Shown: positions 33,266-46,842, counted from the first letter of the stretch. The stretch: DNA of 64,000 bases from Sycon ciliatum (GCF_964019385.1 NC_088645.1:18807180-18871179), one strand, 5' to 3'. Program-made: numbers and translations. Notes: generated from the letters alone by a model not told the origin.

Positions 33266-33878
33266 GTCAAAAAATATCATACTAAGACTCGGGTGGAGAG
33301 CCAATATCCTACTATTATGGATATCAGACTCGCTTCCCCAAAAAAGGCAATCATGTGAAAACATTTATGCCTTTGTTCGTGATCTCTTGGACCATTTCCC
33401 GTAAACCAAATAATACAACTTGATTTGCAGCCCAATCTCTTCTTTTATTGTTGTTGTTCTCATTTGCACTTGTTTTTCTTTCTTCTTTTTTTCCTCCTCC
33501 TTGATTGGCCTTGGCCATGAGTGTGTGCATAATAACAATAATAATACTAAGTCCATGTGTTTCGTGTTCTGTTGCATCCACAATCTCTGCAGTTCACTCC
33601 GCTCGGACCTAGTCGACATTCGTGGTTTGTGTTTTTCTTTACTTGAATTCGCTAAAACCAAACGGACAGAACTGTCCAGTGACAAGGGAGTGAATGATGA
33701 GTGTCATAGTCACTATGCATCAAAAGTTCAACACATCTCAGGGCTAAATGAGACAGACTATATTAAAGGAGGGCTTGCACAACACCTGTACATAAAGGGG
33801 AGTAAGAGAACAAAGGCGCGGCAGAAGTCGAAGTAAGAAAGCAATCAACGCCAGAGATGTCCTTGTCCACCAAAAACA

Positions 33879-34082
33879 GAGAGAGAGCGAAAGAGATCCG
33901 AGAGAGAGATAGAGAGCGAGAGAGAGAGAGAGAGCGAGCGAGCGAGAGAGAGCGAGAGAGAGACAGAGAGAGACAGAGAGAGAAAGAGAAAGAGAGAGAG
34001 AGCGAGCGAGCGAGCGAGAGAGAGATATAGAGAGAGAAAGAGACAGAGAGACAGAGAGACAGAGAGACAGAGAGACAGAGAC

Positions 34083-34175
<93 letters not shown>
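33879..34175. repeat. (AG)n microsatellite, about 300 bp
   Basis: An almost pure AG tract with scattered AGAC, AGCG and AAAG variants in the left half and about 85 bp of perfect AG at the right. Long Ser-Leu frames over it are artefacts of the repeat. It lies at the left edge of C block 1. Confidence 0.95.
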
Positions 34176-34176
<1 letters not shown>

Positions 34177-34182
34177 CTCATC

Positions 34183-36210
34183 ACTTGTCACTCCATTCAA
34201 AGTGTACCTTACTGTCATCTAAATCGATTATTAGAACAGTACAATGAACATTGTTGCAGAGTTGAAGAAAGGTCGTTCACAGGCTTACCTAAGTGCATAA
34301 ACTTGTTGCAGCTGAGATGCACCTGACACATTTTCGCTGAGCCGGACAGTTGATCAGGTGCTCTTTGCACGAGCCGAATCGTCCGCGTCGCAAAGTTCAA
34401 TAATGCCCGATGCACGTGAATACGCCCCAACCAAACTGTCAAGAGAGCTCTCTATAATTATAGTAAAACATAAACGAGACACTCGCTCAAGGCTAGCCAC
34501 CGATATGCCCGACGCAAATGTCCTGGATCGACCTAGAAAGCACTCGCTATTTGAGCACATTAAACTCAGGCAATGATTCTGTCCGACATCAGAGCGATGG
34601 TGCTTGCAGAATGGAAATTCTGCAGGCAACTCACAGTCGGATTACTGGGGAATAATTCAATCCACATGTCAGGGCATGCTCTAGAGAACGGCACCAAACA
34701 GGCGATACCAGTATCTTGATGCGCTTCTGAGATGCACAGAAAATCTCATCATGTGCCGTTCATGCATCACGACATTCTCTGCTTAGAGAATGCTAGAAAA
34801 TAAGCTATGCGCTTCACTAAAATAGAATGAATGGCACACAGAAAACGCACTGGATGTGTAGCATGCTAGTGGTTCCTCAGCACCGGGAAACACTGCTATT
34901 CGAACATATGGTCGATGTTTCCGTGTATGCCACACATCCGAATTTGTCACCAAAATCTGTGTTGACCAATGAAAGAAATGTTGCACCCTAGGCAAAGGCA
35001 GCAGGTTAGCACAGGAGAGTATATTGGTGTTGTTCAAAGAAGATACATGTTAGCACACACGTATGTTTTGTTGGGCTACGGTTGTAAATCGTTGCCTGCA
35101 GCTATATGGTCTGCTGGTGTGTTTCAATCTTGCGTGAGACATCCGTTCATGTGATACTCGAGTTGAATCAATAATAAGATTAATAGCGGTACCAATCGGC
35201 TGCCCGATAATGCAAACATCTCTTCTCCTCTCCTCTTCCATGCGCTCTGAGCCAACACATAGCTACCTTCATTATCCATTGCACACACACAGACCAATAC
35301 TTTGAAACATCGAAGGGGTTGCGGGTATATCAATACAGTATTGCTACTGATAATTGACAATTACAATATCCTATTCAGTATCACCTTCCCTGACGAGCCT
35401 TTAGTAGGCAAACCAGCTGGCAGAAGAAATATTATAAATACTTGACGTACAAATAATATCTTCCTTGTTTCCAATTATTGTTGTGTGTGTAATGGCTACT
35501 GAGGGTAGTCGTGCGTTGGCTGAGAGGGTGCGGAAGACGGAAGAGGTTTCAATAGAGTTACAGTTGAAAAATGTCCAGCCTAGAAATCTGGACAGCTTTA
35601 CGCACTTGATAATGAGCAAAGTGTAATTAATGGCGGCTTTCTAGTTTGAACAGGTAGTACCAATATGGTGGCACACTATTGATAAGCGGAATGACGTTGA
35701 AACGTGACACGTGGGTGTTTAGAGGAGAGAGCATTGATACGCAAGCTAATTGGATGCGCTCCAGTGCATCGATGATGTATAAAATTCCAACGTCCAACCA
35801 CACAAAAATAACCGCTTAGATACTATGGAGGTATATCTTTCATAGTATACAGTATATCACTTCATCAAGGCTGGCACATAGCCCTGTCATCAGGCGACAA
35901 AGCTGATAGTGTTGTATCTTGCCGTGGGGTTAAAAGGAAGGACGCTAGCGGATAGAATGTCTGCTATTCAGGTTGTGATGGTCGCATTTGACATGGAGGT
36001 CTATCATGCATAGTATACAATATCACCTCATCAAGGCTGGCACATCGCCCAGTCATCAGGTAACATATCTGATAGTGTGTTATCTTGCCGGTGGGCTTAC
36101 AAGGAAGTAAAGTATATTAGCGGATAGGATGTCTGCTATCCAGGTTGTGATGGTTGCATATGGTGTTGTATGGTTTCACACGTCGTGTATGAACTTAACT
36201 TCTAAAGACA
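34183..36210 (-). repeat. C block 1: duplicated Ig-like receptor segment
   Basis: Similar sequence occurs at 42.5-46.0, 54.8-60.7 (plus 62.4-62.5) and 62.5-64.0 kb. Conserved parts on the minus strand include an acceptor-preceded exon at 34987 reading GATFLSLVNTDFGDKFGCVA and a DVCIIGQPIGT-type segment near 35190-35230. A conserved donor GTAAGC lies near 34290. The DxG-xx-F-x-C pattern resembles the F strand of Ig domains. C1 alone has a tandem duplication of about 170 bp (35825-35975 and 35997-36165). Reading frames are broken in places, so I see it as a decayed or incompletely understood gene. Confidence 0.5.
34900..34987 (-). CDS. Ig-like half-exon, C1 copy
   Basis: A pyrimidine-rich acceptor (GCTGCCTTTGCCTAG) ends just above 34987. 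The phase-0 frame reads GATFLSLVNTDFGDKFGCVA then YTETSTICSNSSV, with a stop soon after, so a donor must lie before it; I could not place it. The exon is conserved in C2 (43968) and C3 (59130). It resembles the E-F strands of an Ig domain. The exon end is uncertain. Confidence 0.35.
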
Positions 36211-36699
36211 GTGAAGTTCTAGGCTTCCAGGCTGTACAAGTAAGTGCTCACATAATCAAGTAAGAGACAACCAGCTCCAGTGCATGTCACTTGAAGTAGT
36301 ATCTTCCACCACTGCTGTCATTCACACCTTTCATGGTCATGCCGTTATGCAATCTGTAACAACTGCTGTAATTCACATTTTTTACTTTGTGGGTATGTTT
36401 CTCCTTGCAGCGCTCCTCAAGTATGAACCCATCATAACCAGTGTGCCCATTTCATTCTTAATGTTTGTATTTTTATTATATTTAAGGATTTCCCAAAGGC
36501 TTATGGCCTGTCGAGGGGATCTTCTGCAAGAAGAATGAAATGACAACTTCATGTAAAGAGAGCAGTTAATCGAGGATAGGCTAAGGAAGTAGATCGAGGC
36601 TTACAAAATCTGGTAATAAAGGAGTTGGGATACCGTCAGTGTAATGACAATATCGGCGAAAATGCTGATAGAGAGAATGCTTGAATTCGGAGCGGCTGG

Positions 36700-37262
36700 T
36701 TATAGAGATTATTGTTGTTGTTGTTTCTGTATTTTACTTCACCATATGAACAAGCAGGACAAGGAAAGAAAACAGTATTTATTAATTTAGGAAGGGGAGG
36801 GTGTATGAAATGGGTATTATCATAGTTGATTAGAGAAGTATGATATCAAATATTCTTGTTCTATACACTTTTTAGAAATGGCCTTTCATGAGAGTCATGC
36901 ATGGGAAAGGCAGGATTTGGACTAGGATGGAGGACAAGAACATAATAAAAAATATATATTGATGAGCATCTGTTCAGGCAGAATCTGTGAAGAAGACATA
37001 GTAGGCACAGCATCGGAGGGCTAGTTGAGGAAGAAAATAAGGTCATAGCCATACAGCAATGCTTGAAACGTGTGGCGTACTTCGCAAGCGCGAATATCAG
37101 CAGGGAGAGAGTTACATGTGGTGCTGCCAACAAAAGCGATAGAGCTACGGCCTGAGGGACCAGGTAGGAACGGCACTCTGAGCAGCTGGTTGACCTGACC
37201 ACGCGTGACACAACTTCTGTCCACATCCGTGGCAATGAGGGAGTAGTAGGATGTGAACAGTG
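36700..37262 (-). pseudogene. LINE 3' fragment (CR1-like)
   Basis: The minus strand contains QVNQLLRVPFLPGPSGRSSI, then a TTCNSLPADIRACEVRHTFQ segment, the C-terminal motif of CR1/jockey-type polyproteins. An AAC-rich tail reads at about 36712-36725. The right edge coincides with the start of homology between A2 and the other receptor cassettes at 37262. Confidence 0.65.
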
Positions 37263-38965
37263 AGCTGCTATTTCTATACCTTGGAACCTTCCAAGTTGGA
37301 AGGCTGTTGGAGTACGCATCCAAGACGTGCTAGAACTGTTAGCCAGTACAACGTCAGTACCGTCCATCTGTGTTGTGCAATGCTTTAAAACGCACAAGCT
37401 GAATGGTTAGTATCTGGCGGTGTAACTGGACATTATAGCGTAACTTGTAGTTTTTCGTCGTTTTTATACTAAACATTTGTCTTTGGCTCTTCATCTAAGA
37501 CTATCCTGAAGCATTAAGGTAAATTATCGTGTACGTTTCCGAAGGGAAATTACGACCGCCGCTAACACCCAGTAGACCCTAGCGGCAAATGCAGCGCCTA
37601 ACCGTTGGGGGTGAGTGTATAAGTCTCACAACCACTGGCACAAGTGCCGAGAAACCCCATTGGCTGCATCCATGTACCCTTAAAGCAGTAGCTCCCTCTA
37701 ATTTCCAAATTACCCCACTGCTTTTTCCATTCGTCAGAATTATACAGTGAAAACCCAATTCCCAAAAATCAAGAAACAGGGAACACTGTATAATCAGTAT
37801 CCCAGTGTTCTTTTTGTACCTGTCTTTTCCTCTCTTTATGCATCATGTATACTGATGAACCCTATACATAATGTGACCTGTTGATGGGCGTTGCGGATGT
37901 CACTCTCAGAAACCTAGCCTTCATCTCTTCTTATATCGTGTCAGCAGTGCTTTATTACAATCAATGCACTCTATAGCTGACAGCTACCCTCATAAGCTGA
38001 CTATCGTTTAAATATGGGATGGATGAACGCTCAATGTTGTCTTGTAAAGCACGTGGAAAGTAAAAGTGGCGAGTATGAATTTGGACGTAACCGCTGAAGA
38101 AAGTAATTTGGTGACAGAGTGACATGTGAACTAAGAAGAAAGCAAACTCCTCGCGGTGCTCATATCCGTATTACAGTACATTATACTATAGGTGTATTCC
38201 TGTAATAACCTTTCTTGAAAGAATCTTATAGAGGCGATGGCCTGTCGAGGGGATCTCCTGATGCAAATCATGCAAAAGAAATAAACATTGAAGAAAATAG
38301 CATGTACTACAGTGTATGCTACACAATGAGCTATAAGAACTTGGCTAGGTTGTTCAAAATATAACACTTCAGTCAAATATAAAGCTTTTCACGTGCAAGC
38401 GAAAATAATGCGGAAATGTAGAAAATGAATCTTCTGAAAAGGTTGTGTCAAATACAATAATTATAAGGTAAAGTTGAAAGTTATGCGGCCGTCAAAATTT
38501 GAATAGGTTATTGCCGGGAATATTGCCTACTAAAGTGAGAAAAATGACATAGCAGTGAACGAAGGGAGCATATTATTGGCAAGAAGTGCATGAAAGGTTA
38601 GAATAGGTTTATTTGACAATTATTGTCCAGCATAGAATGAATGCGAGGTACATGCCATTATTTTTAATATGGAAGAAAACGTGAACATCCGTCATTGCAT
38701 CACATCCTGGTGCCTAGATAGCTGATCAACTGGCGAGAGCGTAACGTAATGGCTGCACAATGCGTAGCTCGCTGCGTAGTTTGCATTTGGGAGTAGTGTT
38801 ACACCAACTCGCATCTGCAAGTCTGTCAACATCTGCTACATCGTGGAGTTTCCAGTCATAGAGTTCCGCCGGATGAGGAAATTCTGTCTAACGGATCCTG
38901 ATGAGACACCTGAGCTCGACCGCCATGAAAGTAGCGTTCTCATTCATCAGACTCGCCCGAGTATA

Positions 38966-39465
38966 TTAGAACATGTCCGACGTCGCTCCATAGGCATCAT
39001 TCGACGTGAGTTGACAGGATTTCTTCGTAGTGCTCATGTAAGCTGTGCTTTCGTACATAGGAACGGTAGCCTCTTTCGATGTCTGCACAGTCATTGGTAC
39101 ATTCATCTGATCGAGCCGCTCGCCATTCACTGTTTCGTATATGCCAGTTTATTCTGCCTCCTTGTTGCTGTGATGATGCTCTTTATCAGAATCTTCACTG
39201 GACCCAGGACGTTTGGTTGTGATTCTGTGTCTCCACACCACCGAACATATCACAAAATAAACCATCACTGTTCCAGCAGACGCCGAAATCCCGATTATAG
39301 CTCTCTCGCCGAGTGCTGAAGAGTCCTCTTCTGAGGCATCGAAGAGGGAAAAGGTTGTGGGTCGTTCAATATTTGCTGAGCTAGAGAAAGCGAGCGTGTT
39401 CCTTTCCTTAGTAAACGGAGGGAATATCTGCCTTGTAGACGAATGCCCATGAATAGTTGTTAACC
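38966..39465 (-). pseudogene. Receptor A2, exon 3: transmembrane/tail with nonsense codon
   Basis: The acceptor ATCCTAG lies just above 39465. The exon is 500 bp, the same as A3, and encodes GLTTIHGHSSTRQ, the helix AIIGISASAGTVMVYFVI and a basic juxtamembrane region. A TAA at 39151-39149 replaces a glutamate codon present in A3, removing about 60 residues of the tail including the YETV and STAYMST motifs. Beyond it the frame remains open to the original TAA at 38968-38966. A shortened tail without tyrosines is possible, but loss of the start codon in exon 1 makes a pseudogene more likely. Confidence 0.7.
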
Positions 39466-40022
39466 CTAGGATAAGAGAGTAAAAGCATGGAAAGAATGAT
39501 CCCCTCAAGTCGCACAATCTGGGCACGATACTTGGACAACGACGTTAATCGCTTATCCCTACTCTTGGACATAACTTGTCAAAATTCTTGTTGCTAAGCC
39601 ATAACCACAGAACATATTATACATTTGACTGAAACAGGTTGTAGACATTTATCATAAAGATACGGTTATTCATAAGTTGGATGCAGTTGAAAGAGGTTAA
39701 ATCCTGCAGAAAGAAATGACTGTCACCAACATAGCTGGCACCAGGGTCAAAGGTTAGCAATGCTCCGCCACTAAGCTATGGTGCAGTTTTCATCACAGGA
39801 CCGGTAGATCAACATATTTCTCCGACTTCGCGTTTTGAGCGGATCCTGAGTTAAAATACCGCACAAATTGTCATGTATTGTTCAATAACCAACGTGCTTG
39901 CGATAATGTTGCTATGAACCAGCTGTGTTTTCAGGGCTGGAAAACATTAGACACTTCAGGGTTTATGACCTTATCTAGGAACTGTGGCATAACATAATAA
40001 GAGAATGCAGGTAATGTTTTAC

Positions 40023-40178
40023 CAGACACTGAAGACGTATTGCCGGCTTGAAGCTGGGTCGAATTCACCGGTCTAGCATGGGGCACCAAACTAACAGGCA
40101 TCGGGCTGGTACTGGTTGCTGGTTCAACTCCCAATGCAGGATGTGCGTGTTCATGTGTGGTCTTAGAAGAAATCAATC
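40023..40178 (-). CDS. Receptor A2, exon 2: stalk
   Basis: This exon of 156 bp follows an AATCACAACAG acceptor and ends CTG/GTAAAA. Both borders are phase 1. It encodes SSKTTHEHAHPALGVEP, then TSTSPMPVSLVPHARPVN, a Pro/Ser/Thr-rich stalk. Its A1 counterpart is the same length. A3 lacks this exon and uses an unrelated stalk exon at 50711-50580. Confidence 0.55.
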
Positions 40179-41709
40179 CTGTTGTGATTTACAATGAAGT
40201 GCCAGTTAAAAACATAAAACAATACCCATGACAAAGTAACACTTATCATCTATACCTACATCTTTGTTGAAGGTAGTGTTCTCTACTAAAAAGTTCCCAT
40301 AATTAACCGAAAAACAGAATTCAGCTAATTCTCTTTATTTTCGGTTTTTGGCAAATACCCCACAGATATAGATACAGAATAGCCACTGAAAAAAAGGATC
40401 AAACATTTTCGCCACCAACACCTTCCTTCCTTGATAGGGTCAACTGCAAAACGTTTAATGCGAATGTAAACCGTCCATATTTGCCTAAATATCTCAAAGT
40501 CTGAACCTTGAGTGTCTTTAAAATGAATACGTAGACAACAGAGAATATCACGTAAGAAAAATCTTTCTTCAACATTAAGGCATATTGTTTTAGCTGAAGC
40601 CTCTGCAGGACCTTTGACATACCGCTCCAATTAACCGGCTCCAGAATTGTGTTAGTTAATGCTTTCAAGTTTCAACCCTTCACTCGTAGGCAAAACACCC
40701 GCTAGGGTTGGAAAGGGAAATGTCATGGACGTTGATCGTGCCGTGACTATTACTCCATCGGAGTCTATAACAAACACATCCAAATATGCAAAACAAGAAA
40801 CAGAGTTAAATTGGGGTGTCAGAAGCATTTTTGAGAAAGAATGCGCTTTCTGATAGCCTCGAAATGGCGAAATCCCCTACAAGTAGGTGAACCCATCGCA
40901 CAGTTCATCCACCCATCGCAACTGGCTGACCGCAGAAAATTGAGTTTGTTTCAACCTTCGTGATGCGGCATGCAATTCTATGTGGGATTAGGAACTTTTT
41001 CGAAGTCAAGTTGTACAAAGGTGCAAGAATTGCTTGTACTGGAAAAATGGAAATCGTAGGGGCGCAAGTTATGCTTTAGAGTCCACCAACTAAACCAGGT
41101 TTTGAACAGTCAGACGTGCACAAGGTAGCACCAGACTAACAAGGACTACTGATGCATTCCAAAGAAAGGAAGTGAGCTTGAGCACGGCTCGACAGCGCTA
41201 CCCAACCGCCTTCCAACTCTGAGGGTTCATGGATATTAGCATAATTCCAATGAGGGGAAAGTAAGCGCCATCAAGCCGAACACAACTACATTCCAAGGAA
41301 AGGTGGAATGCTGGCTTGGTACGGTATTGGAGCAGTAGGACCATTGGTCGAAATGGTCGAAACACAATTTGACAACACAAAGCAAGAGTCACTCAATTTG
41401 GGAGGCTCAATTTTGTCAAGATAAGCAATAAAAGGAAATTTCGTGAGGACAAATTGTAACAAACCGAATGCCGATATCCTACAGTACTGTAACTGATTAA
41501 TGACTATGAAATATGAAGGCCAAACTAACTTCAACAAAATGAATAATATCGCGCGACGATCATTGTAGCCTTTCAGGGGTGTAGTAATTACTCAGAAGGT
41601 GAGCCAATCAAAATATTAATTTAAACAAAGAAAATGGTGGGGCCCAAGATACCTCACATTCATTAACCAAGTACTGCAGGATATTTTCTGTACTATATTC
41701 TGTACTTAC

Positions 41710-42289
41710 ATTCCATGAAGAGGGTGAATAAAGGTGTGACAACTAACCCGACGTGACTGCCTTTTATTGAGCAGTGTGAGGATGATCCTACTAACACGTA
41801 AACCGATGATGGACCATAGAACTGGCGCTTCAGAGCATCGTGAACGTTATGGAATGAGTAACCAACATTACAAGGATGTGGTCCACAGGTCAGCTCATCA
41901 TTCCAAGTATGATATTTATCTCCACGGCTGACACTGTACGTCACACTGCAAGTACTAGAACGTCCAATCACGAAATTGATGTTTGCAATCTTCATATTGC
42001 ATCGGCGCAAAGCCCTAAAATTCGTTACATGTGGGATCGGGCCAGCCACCTCAATCCACCCCTCTGTGGTGTTCGGTAAGGTACTGTGGTACACAATCCC
42101 TGGTCTCCCTGCAACAACACGTTCCTCACTTAACCCGTTTCTCGTTCTGCATGCTACATCACTGGGCGAAACTCTGACGACTGTGCTGAACATAACCAAT
42201 GCTGGACACACAAGAGCAAAGCATAAAGCACAACAATAATAGCATCTCACACAAGCAGTTTTTAAAATGATCAGTTTAATACATTTGAT
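41710..42289 (-). pseudogene. Receptor A2, exon 1: ectodomain, start codon lost
   Basis: The exon is 580 bp, identical in length to A3 exon 1, and ends in the same T/GTAAGTACAG donor. The codon aligned with the A3 start is ATC (42289-42287) rather than ATG, and a stop lies a few codons upstream. The ectodomain is otherwise open, with CRTRNG, RRCNMKIANINFVIG, TCSVTYSV, ELTCG, PCNVGYSFHNV and HCSIKG. The next in-frame ATG, at 42193, would shorten the hydrophobic leader. With the nonsense codon in exon 3 this points to a dead gene. Confidence 0.7.
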
Positions 42290-42539
42290 GAATGATGGTT
42301 ACACAATAGTCAGCAGGAGCACACGATCCAGGTTCTTGAAAAAAGTCTGAAACTTTCACAGGGTACTGTCTGTGCCTTCTTTTCCGATGAAAAAAGAAAA
42401 GTTACCAACAATGAATGAAATGTGTTGCCCATTGACATAAAGTTAGGAATAATGACAAATAAGGGGGAGGTTAGAAAACAAAGAAGCGGAGTGTGACAAC
42501 AAAAAGACAGCCTTGGCCATTACGAAGTTGTTGATGAAT

Positions 42540-45500
42540 GTTTTGTAAGCTGTAAACATTCACGCCAATAAACCTACCTTATACAAAGAAGCATCACAAG
42601 AAGTCGGCAAGACAACCCTTTTGATGAGCTGGCAACGAAACTGTACACGAATACTGAACCGTAGCCAATGGTGTGTGTGTGTTGAATACGCAACTTGCTC
42701 TATTTTTCGTGTCCTCCAAAATCTGTCTCTTAAGTTTGAGAATATTTTCGAACAACGTGATGCGCACGCTTCTGCCAAGTTTTTTTAGCTATTTTTTCTC
42801 GGAACATGCTTACATGGTATTTAACTAGGGTTGCATCTAAAAAACCATACCCACAGCCTGCAAAAACAAAAACGCAGCTCGGGTAAAGAATCCATTCAAC
42901 TGCGTTCGGCATATCTTTCCCGTTCCCGAAGTTTTGCCTGCTGTATTTATGAACAAAACGTCTTCCTCATCATGTTTATCCACACAATCGTGGAACACAA
43001 TAGTTTGAAGAAGGGTGTCATATTTTCATCTAAATTGAGACTTGTAAAACCGGAAAGTCTAACAACCAAAATGTTTAACGTTTTTGGAATTTTGGCATAA
43101 TAAAAATTGGTCGTTAAAACGTTAGACTTTCGGACTCGTTAGACTTTCCGGTTTTACAGTATTGGAACCGTACAATAACGATTATTGAAGGGACAATGAA
43201 AAGTTATGTCACAAGCTTACCTATCTTCATAATCATGTTGAAGCTTAGATACACCCGATTCATCTTCCTTGAGCTGAGCTATTTACCGTGCGCTCTTTGC
43301 ATGGGCCGAGTCGCCCACGTCGCAAAGTTCAACACCTGATGGACAAGAGCGTTGGCTAATACCCCGTGGGCGCGAAGCCGCTCGATTAACACAGTGAACA
43401 CATGCCTCTATATTGTAATACCAAAATTTTAAACTTTCGCTGACGTTTGGACACGTGTATGACGAATGGACCTACCCTGCAGCGATCTAAAAAGTACGCT
43501 CGTTTGGAGCAGGGAGCTATATCAACTCAGACATTGATTTTGTCTGATATCAGAACTATGGTGCTTGCAGAATAATACGTTCGGCATGAAGTACACAGTC
43601 CAACAACTTGGGAATAATTCAATTCACATTTCAGAGCATGCAGTCGAGAACGGCATGAAATAGGCTGTCACGGTATCATAATGCGCACCTGAGATCCTGA
43701 AAAAAAACTCGGAAAATCTCATCATGTGTCCTTCATGCATCACGACACAGTCTCCTTAGAAAATGCTATGGGATAAGCTATGCGCTAAAGAGAACTCTAA
43801 TGACCGGCCTATGGTAAGCGCACTGGATGTGTTGGATGCTAGTGGTTACTCAGCACCAGAAAACACTGCATTACGAACATAATTTATTATAGTGGATGTT
43901 ATCGTGTATACCATACATCCGAATTTGTCACCACAATCAGTGTTGATCAATGAATGCAATGTTGGACCCTGGGCAAGGTCAACAGTTTAGCACAGGGGAT
44001 TAAATTGGTGTCCTTCAAAGAAGATAATGTAATTATGTAAGCATAGACATATGTTTTGTAGGGACGACGTGATATATCGTTGCCTATGGCTATATGTATA
44101 ATAATTATGCACAGTGTCATAGCATGTGGGTCAATCTGGTGTTTGTATTTGTGTTATGAATTCTCCACAGTCCTTAGCCTATATCGAGGAAGTCTCCGTT
44201 TAACGGTATAAGTGACCACAAGCGGCTATGCTGAGTATTACGTGCAAAATGTGCAGAAACTTAGGTAATGCGCGCGAGATTTTCTCTAGGAAACTCTCAT
44301 TTTTGCAAAGTCCAGTGGTGACAAAGCCGTAGTCTGCTGTTGTTCTTTCAACCGTGCCTGAGACATCCTTTCAGCTGATAGTTTTATCTACAAACCAATG
44401 AAAGGTGCCAGTGGGATTCGCTATACTACAAACATCTCTGATCCTCCATGTGCACTCATGGATACATGGCTACCATTACACACGAGTACGTTAAGACAAT
44501 ATTGTTTAAGGACAATATCCTAATCAGCATTACCTTCTCTGACGAGCCTTTAGTAGGCGACACAGTTCTCAGAAGGCATGTTATCAGTAACAAGAATTGA
44601 AGCCCCTAACTCCTTCGTTGTTTCGAATTATTCGTGTTTGTGTTTATGTATTGGTTACTGAGGCTAGCTTTGTGTCGTCAGAGAGCGCATGGAGGAGGAG
44701 AGAGGTTTGTTCTCGTGTTGTAGTTGGAACACAATCCAGCTTACTGGTGAAGTAGAGTAACACTCTTGCGCATGTTGTACGTAATGTAATAATTAATACG
44801 TACTTTGGATATTGATTGCGCTGGTGCACGCGTCGGTGCAGCGCTGGTGCACGCGCTGGTGCACGCGCTTGTGCACGCGCTGGTGCAGCCAGTTGTTTTG
44901 CGTTGTACATGTACGTGATGCAGCTTTTTGAGGAGAAACGTTTTCAACATCTTGTGTTCAGTTCTTCTTGCTTCTGGCCTGGTCGAAGTCGTGCTTTTTT
45001 CTTCTGTAAACGTCTTGGGCATTTTGGAATTAAATTAATATAGTCTAACTTATATCCTTGCGCTGGCAGGTGGTGGATAATTCCACAACACTGATTTGGA
45101 GAGTTTGTGCCCTTGGTAATGAGCAAAGTGCAAATTACTACCAACATATGGTCCTTGGACACCGCGTCACGCTATTGATTAGCGGAATGATGTGGCAACA
45201 TGACACGCGGATGTTTAGAGGAGAGAGCATTGATTCGCATGCCAATTGGCCACGCTCCATCGCGTGCATCAGTGATGTACAAATGTCCAACGCTCAGCCA
45301 CACAGAATTAACGGAGTACACTCACTGTGCTTAGATGGCATGGCGTCCCAGCATAGTACACAATGATAATATCAATGCATCTAGGCTGGAACGTAGTCCA
45401 ATCGACAGGCAATATGGTTGACAGTACTGATCCTACTGGTGAATTCACAAGGAAGAACAGGATGCTAGCGTAAAGAACGTCTGATATTCTCGTTTTAAGT

Positions 45501-46020
45501 CTGAAATGTGGCGCTGTATGGCTTAGTGAGTCACGTAACAGTTGTATGAATCTTCTTTTAACCTAAATAGAAAATCTAAAAACTCGCGCAGTAAATAAAA
45601 GGACCACGAACTACAAGATACGCTAATTATGTCCACTAATACTGCCAGTTACTAAACAATCAGGTTATGCGATAAAATTGCACGACACTGACCGACGTTA
45701 CTGTCGTTCTACAACTAACTGGCTAGCAGCTCTAGCGCTTACCATTTTCGTGTACACAGCAAAAACGTTTTGATAACCACCAGCATTTTTTCCTGTGCTG
45801 GCCACGCATTTTTTCAGGCGCTCAGCTTACCTGTTCAAAGCTGCACGCGCAGCTCACAATGAAATTTATTCCTATTTCACTGTAATTTGATGGATTTTCA
45901 CCATCCATGGCTTGTTGGAAAGATCTAGACCGTGGGAAGACATTTCACTGACTCAAAGCGCAACAGGCATAAAAGGTCGACTTCCATCTCCTCTCCAAGT
46001 CCCCCTACCACGCCTGAAAA
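42540..46020 (-). repeat. C block 2: duplicated Ig-like receptor segment
   Basis: This aligns with C1, C3 and C4. The Ig-like half-exon begins at 43968 (GPTLHSLINTDCGDKFGC). The next segment, DVCSIANPTGTFHWFVDK near 44400-44440, has lost about ten bases upstream and five downstream relative to C3, which shift the frame. A run of 'gctggtgcacgcg' repeats lies at about 44818-44885 and is not in the other copies. It serves as the empty site for both LINE insertions in C3 (near 42670 and 45868). Confidence 0.5.
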
Positions 46021-46109
46021 TAACATAAAGACTGCCTTTCATGTTTCCTTTCGTCTTCTTGCTCGTAGTGCACAGATTTTCACGATTCAAACTGCATTGG
46101 AGAGCTGAG

Positions 46110-46545
46110 ATTCAAGCTCGTTTGTTGAAGCTTGTAGCGCACGCACTGTCTCTAGGGGAAATCCCCTATCCCGCATGAAGTCGCGAACTAAAAAATTAAA
46201 TCGATCTCCAAAAAGTTAAATTTGCTAATTCAGGCCGTTGAATTTGTCGCCGCTCGGTCCTACCTTGTCGCATCGCAAATAAGTTTATATCCCTGGAAAG
46301 CTGAGCGCAAGACATTTCCAGTGGTGTCTCAACCTTAGTAATCCGAGATATTGAGACGGAGTTATGACATACATGCATGCATATAACACCCTCAACGGGA
46401 ATCTGCTCTTGTTTTTCCGATGCCGTTTAATGCTCCGTCTGAAAAAGGATCTGATTATGGCAAAAATGATGCCATCAATTATACCTTCAATAGCAGGTGT
46501 GTGTAACAGCTTGAATGGGCATCTGCCCTTGTTTATCGGATGCCA
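46110..46545. repeat. Duplicated unit-boundary segment (copy 2)
   Basis: It matches 1-534 and runs without a break into the A3 cassette, so it marks the junction between duplicated units. No gene is seen. Confidence 0.7.
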
Positions 46546-46842
46546 TTAAGCATTTTAGGCTCCTTCTCATAAAGGACCTGACTACGCCAAACGTTATGCC
46601 GGTATATTCCGCTTACCCCTATCCGCCAACGTCCCTCACGACTTTCAACTCGTGCTTATTTTGGTTACTCTCACCCTTCCATTCTTATGCTATTTGTATA
46701 CCTTGGAACTTTCCAAGTTGGAAGTCTGTTGGAGTGCGCATCCAAGATGTGCTAGAACTGTTAGCCAGTTAGTTGTAGAACGTCAGTACCGTCAGTATCG
46801 TGCAATGTTATCGCATGAGATGATTGTTTAGTATCTGGTGGT

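Larger units (their letters stand above)
37262..40680 (-). repeat. Segmental duplication, receptor cassette A2
   Basis: This is colinear with A1 (9806-14000) and A3 (46545-49611). The part from 37330 to 38965 is sequence downstream of the receptor stop and shows no gene; it is well conserved between copies. The part from 40180 to 41710 is intron, with the section 41080-41690 also present at 52860-53460 in A3. Confidence 0.7.

Noticed and set aside
33420..33836. 138-residue frame with hydrophobic start
   Set aside because: The start lies in a T-rich LINE-3'-end-like stretch with AATAATAAT. It has no recognisable domain and no paralogue in the window.
33744..34218. Long Ser-Leu-repeat frames on the minus strand
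   Set aside because: They are translations of the (AG)n microsatellite and have no other coding signal.
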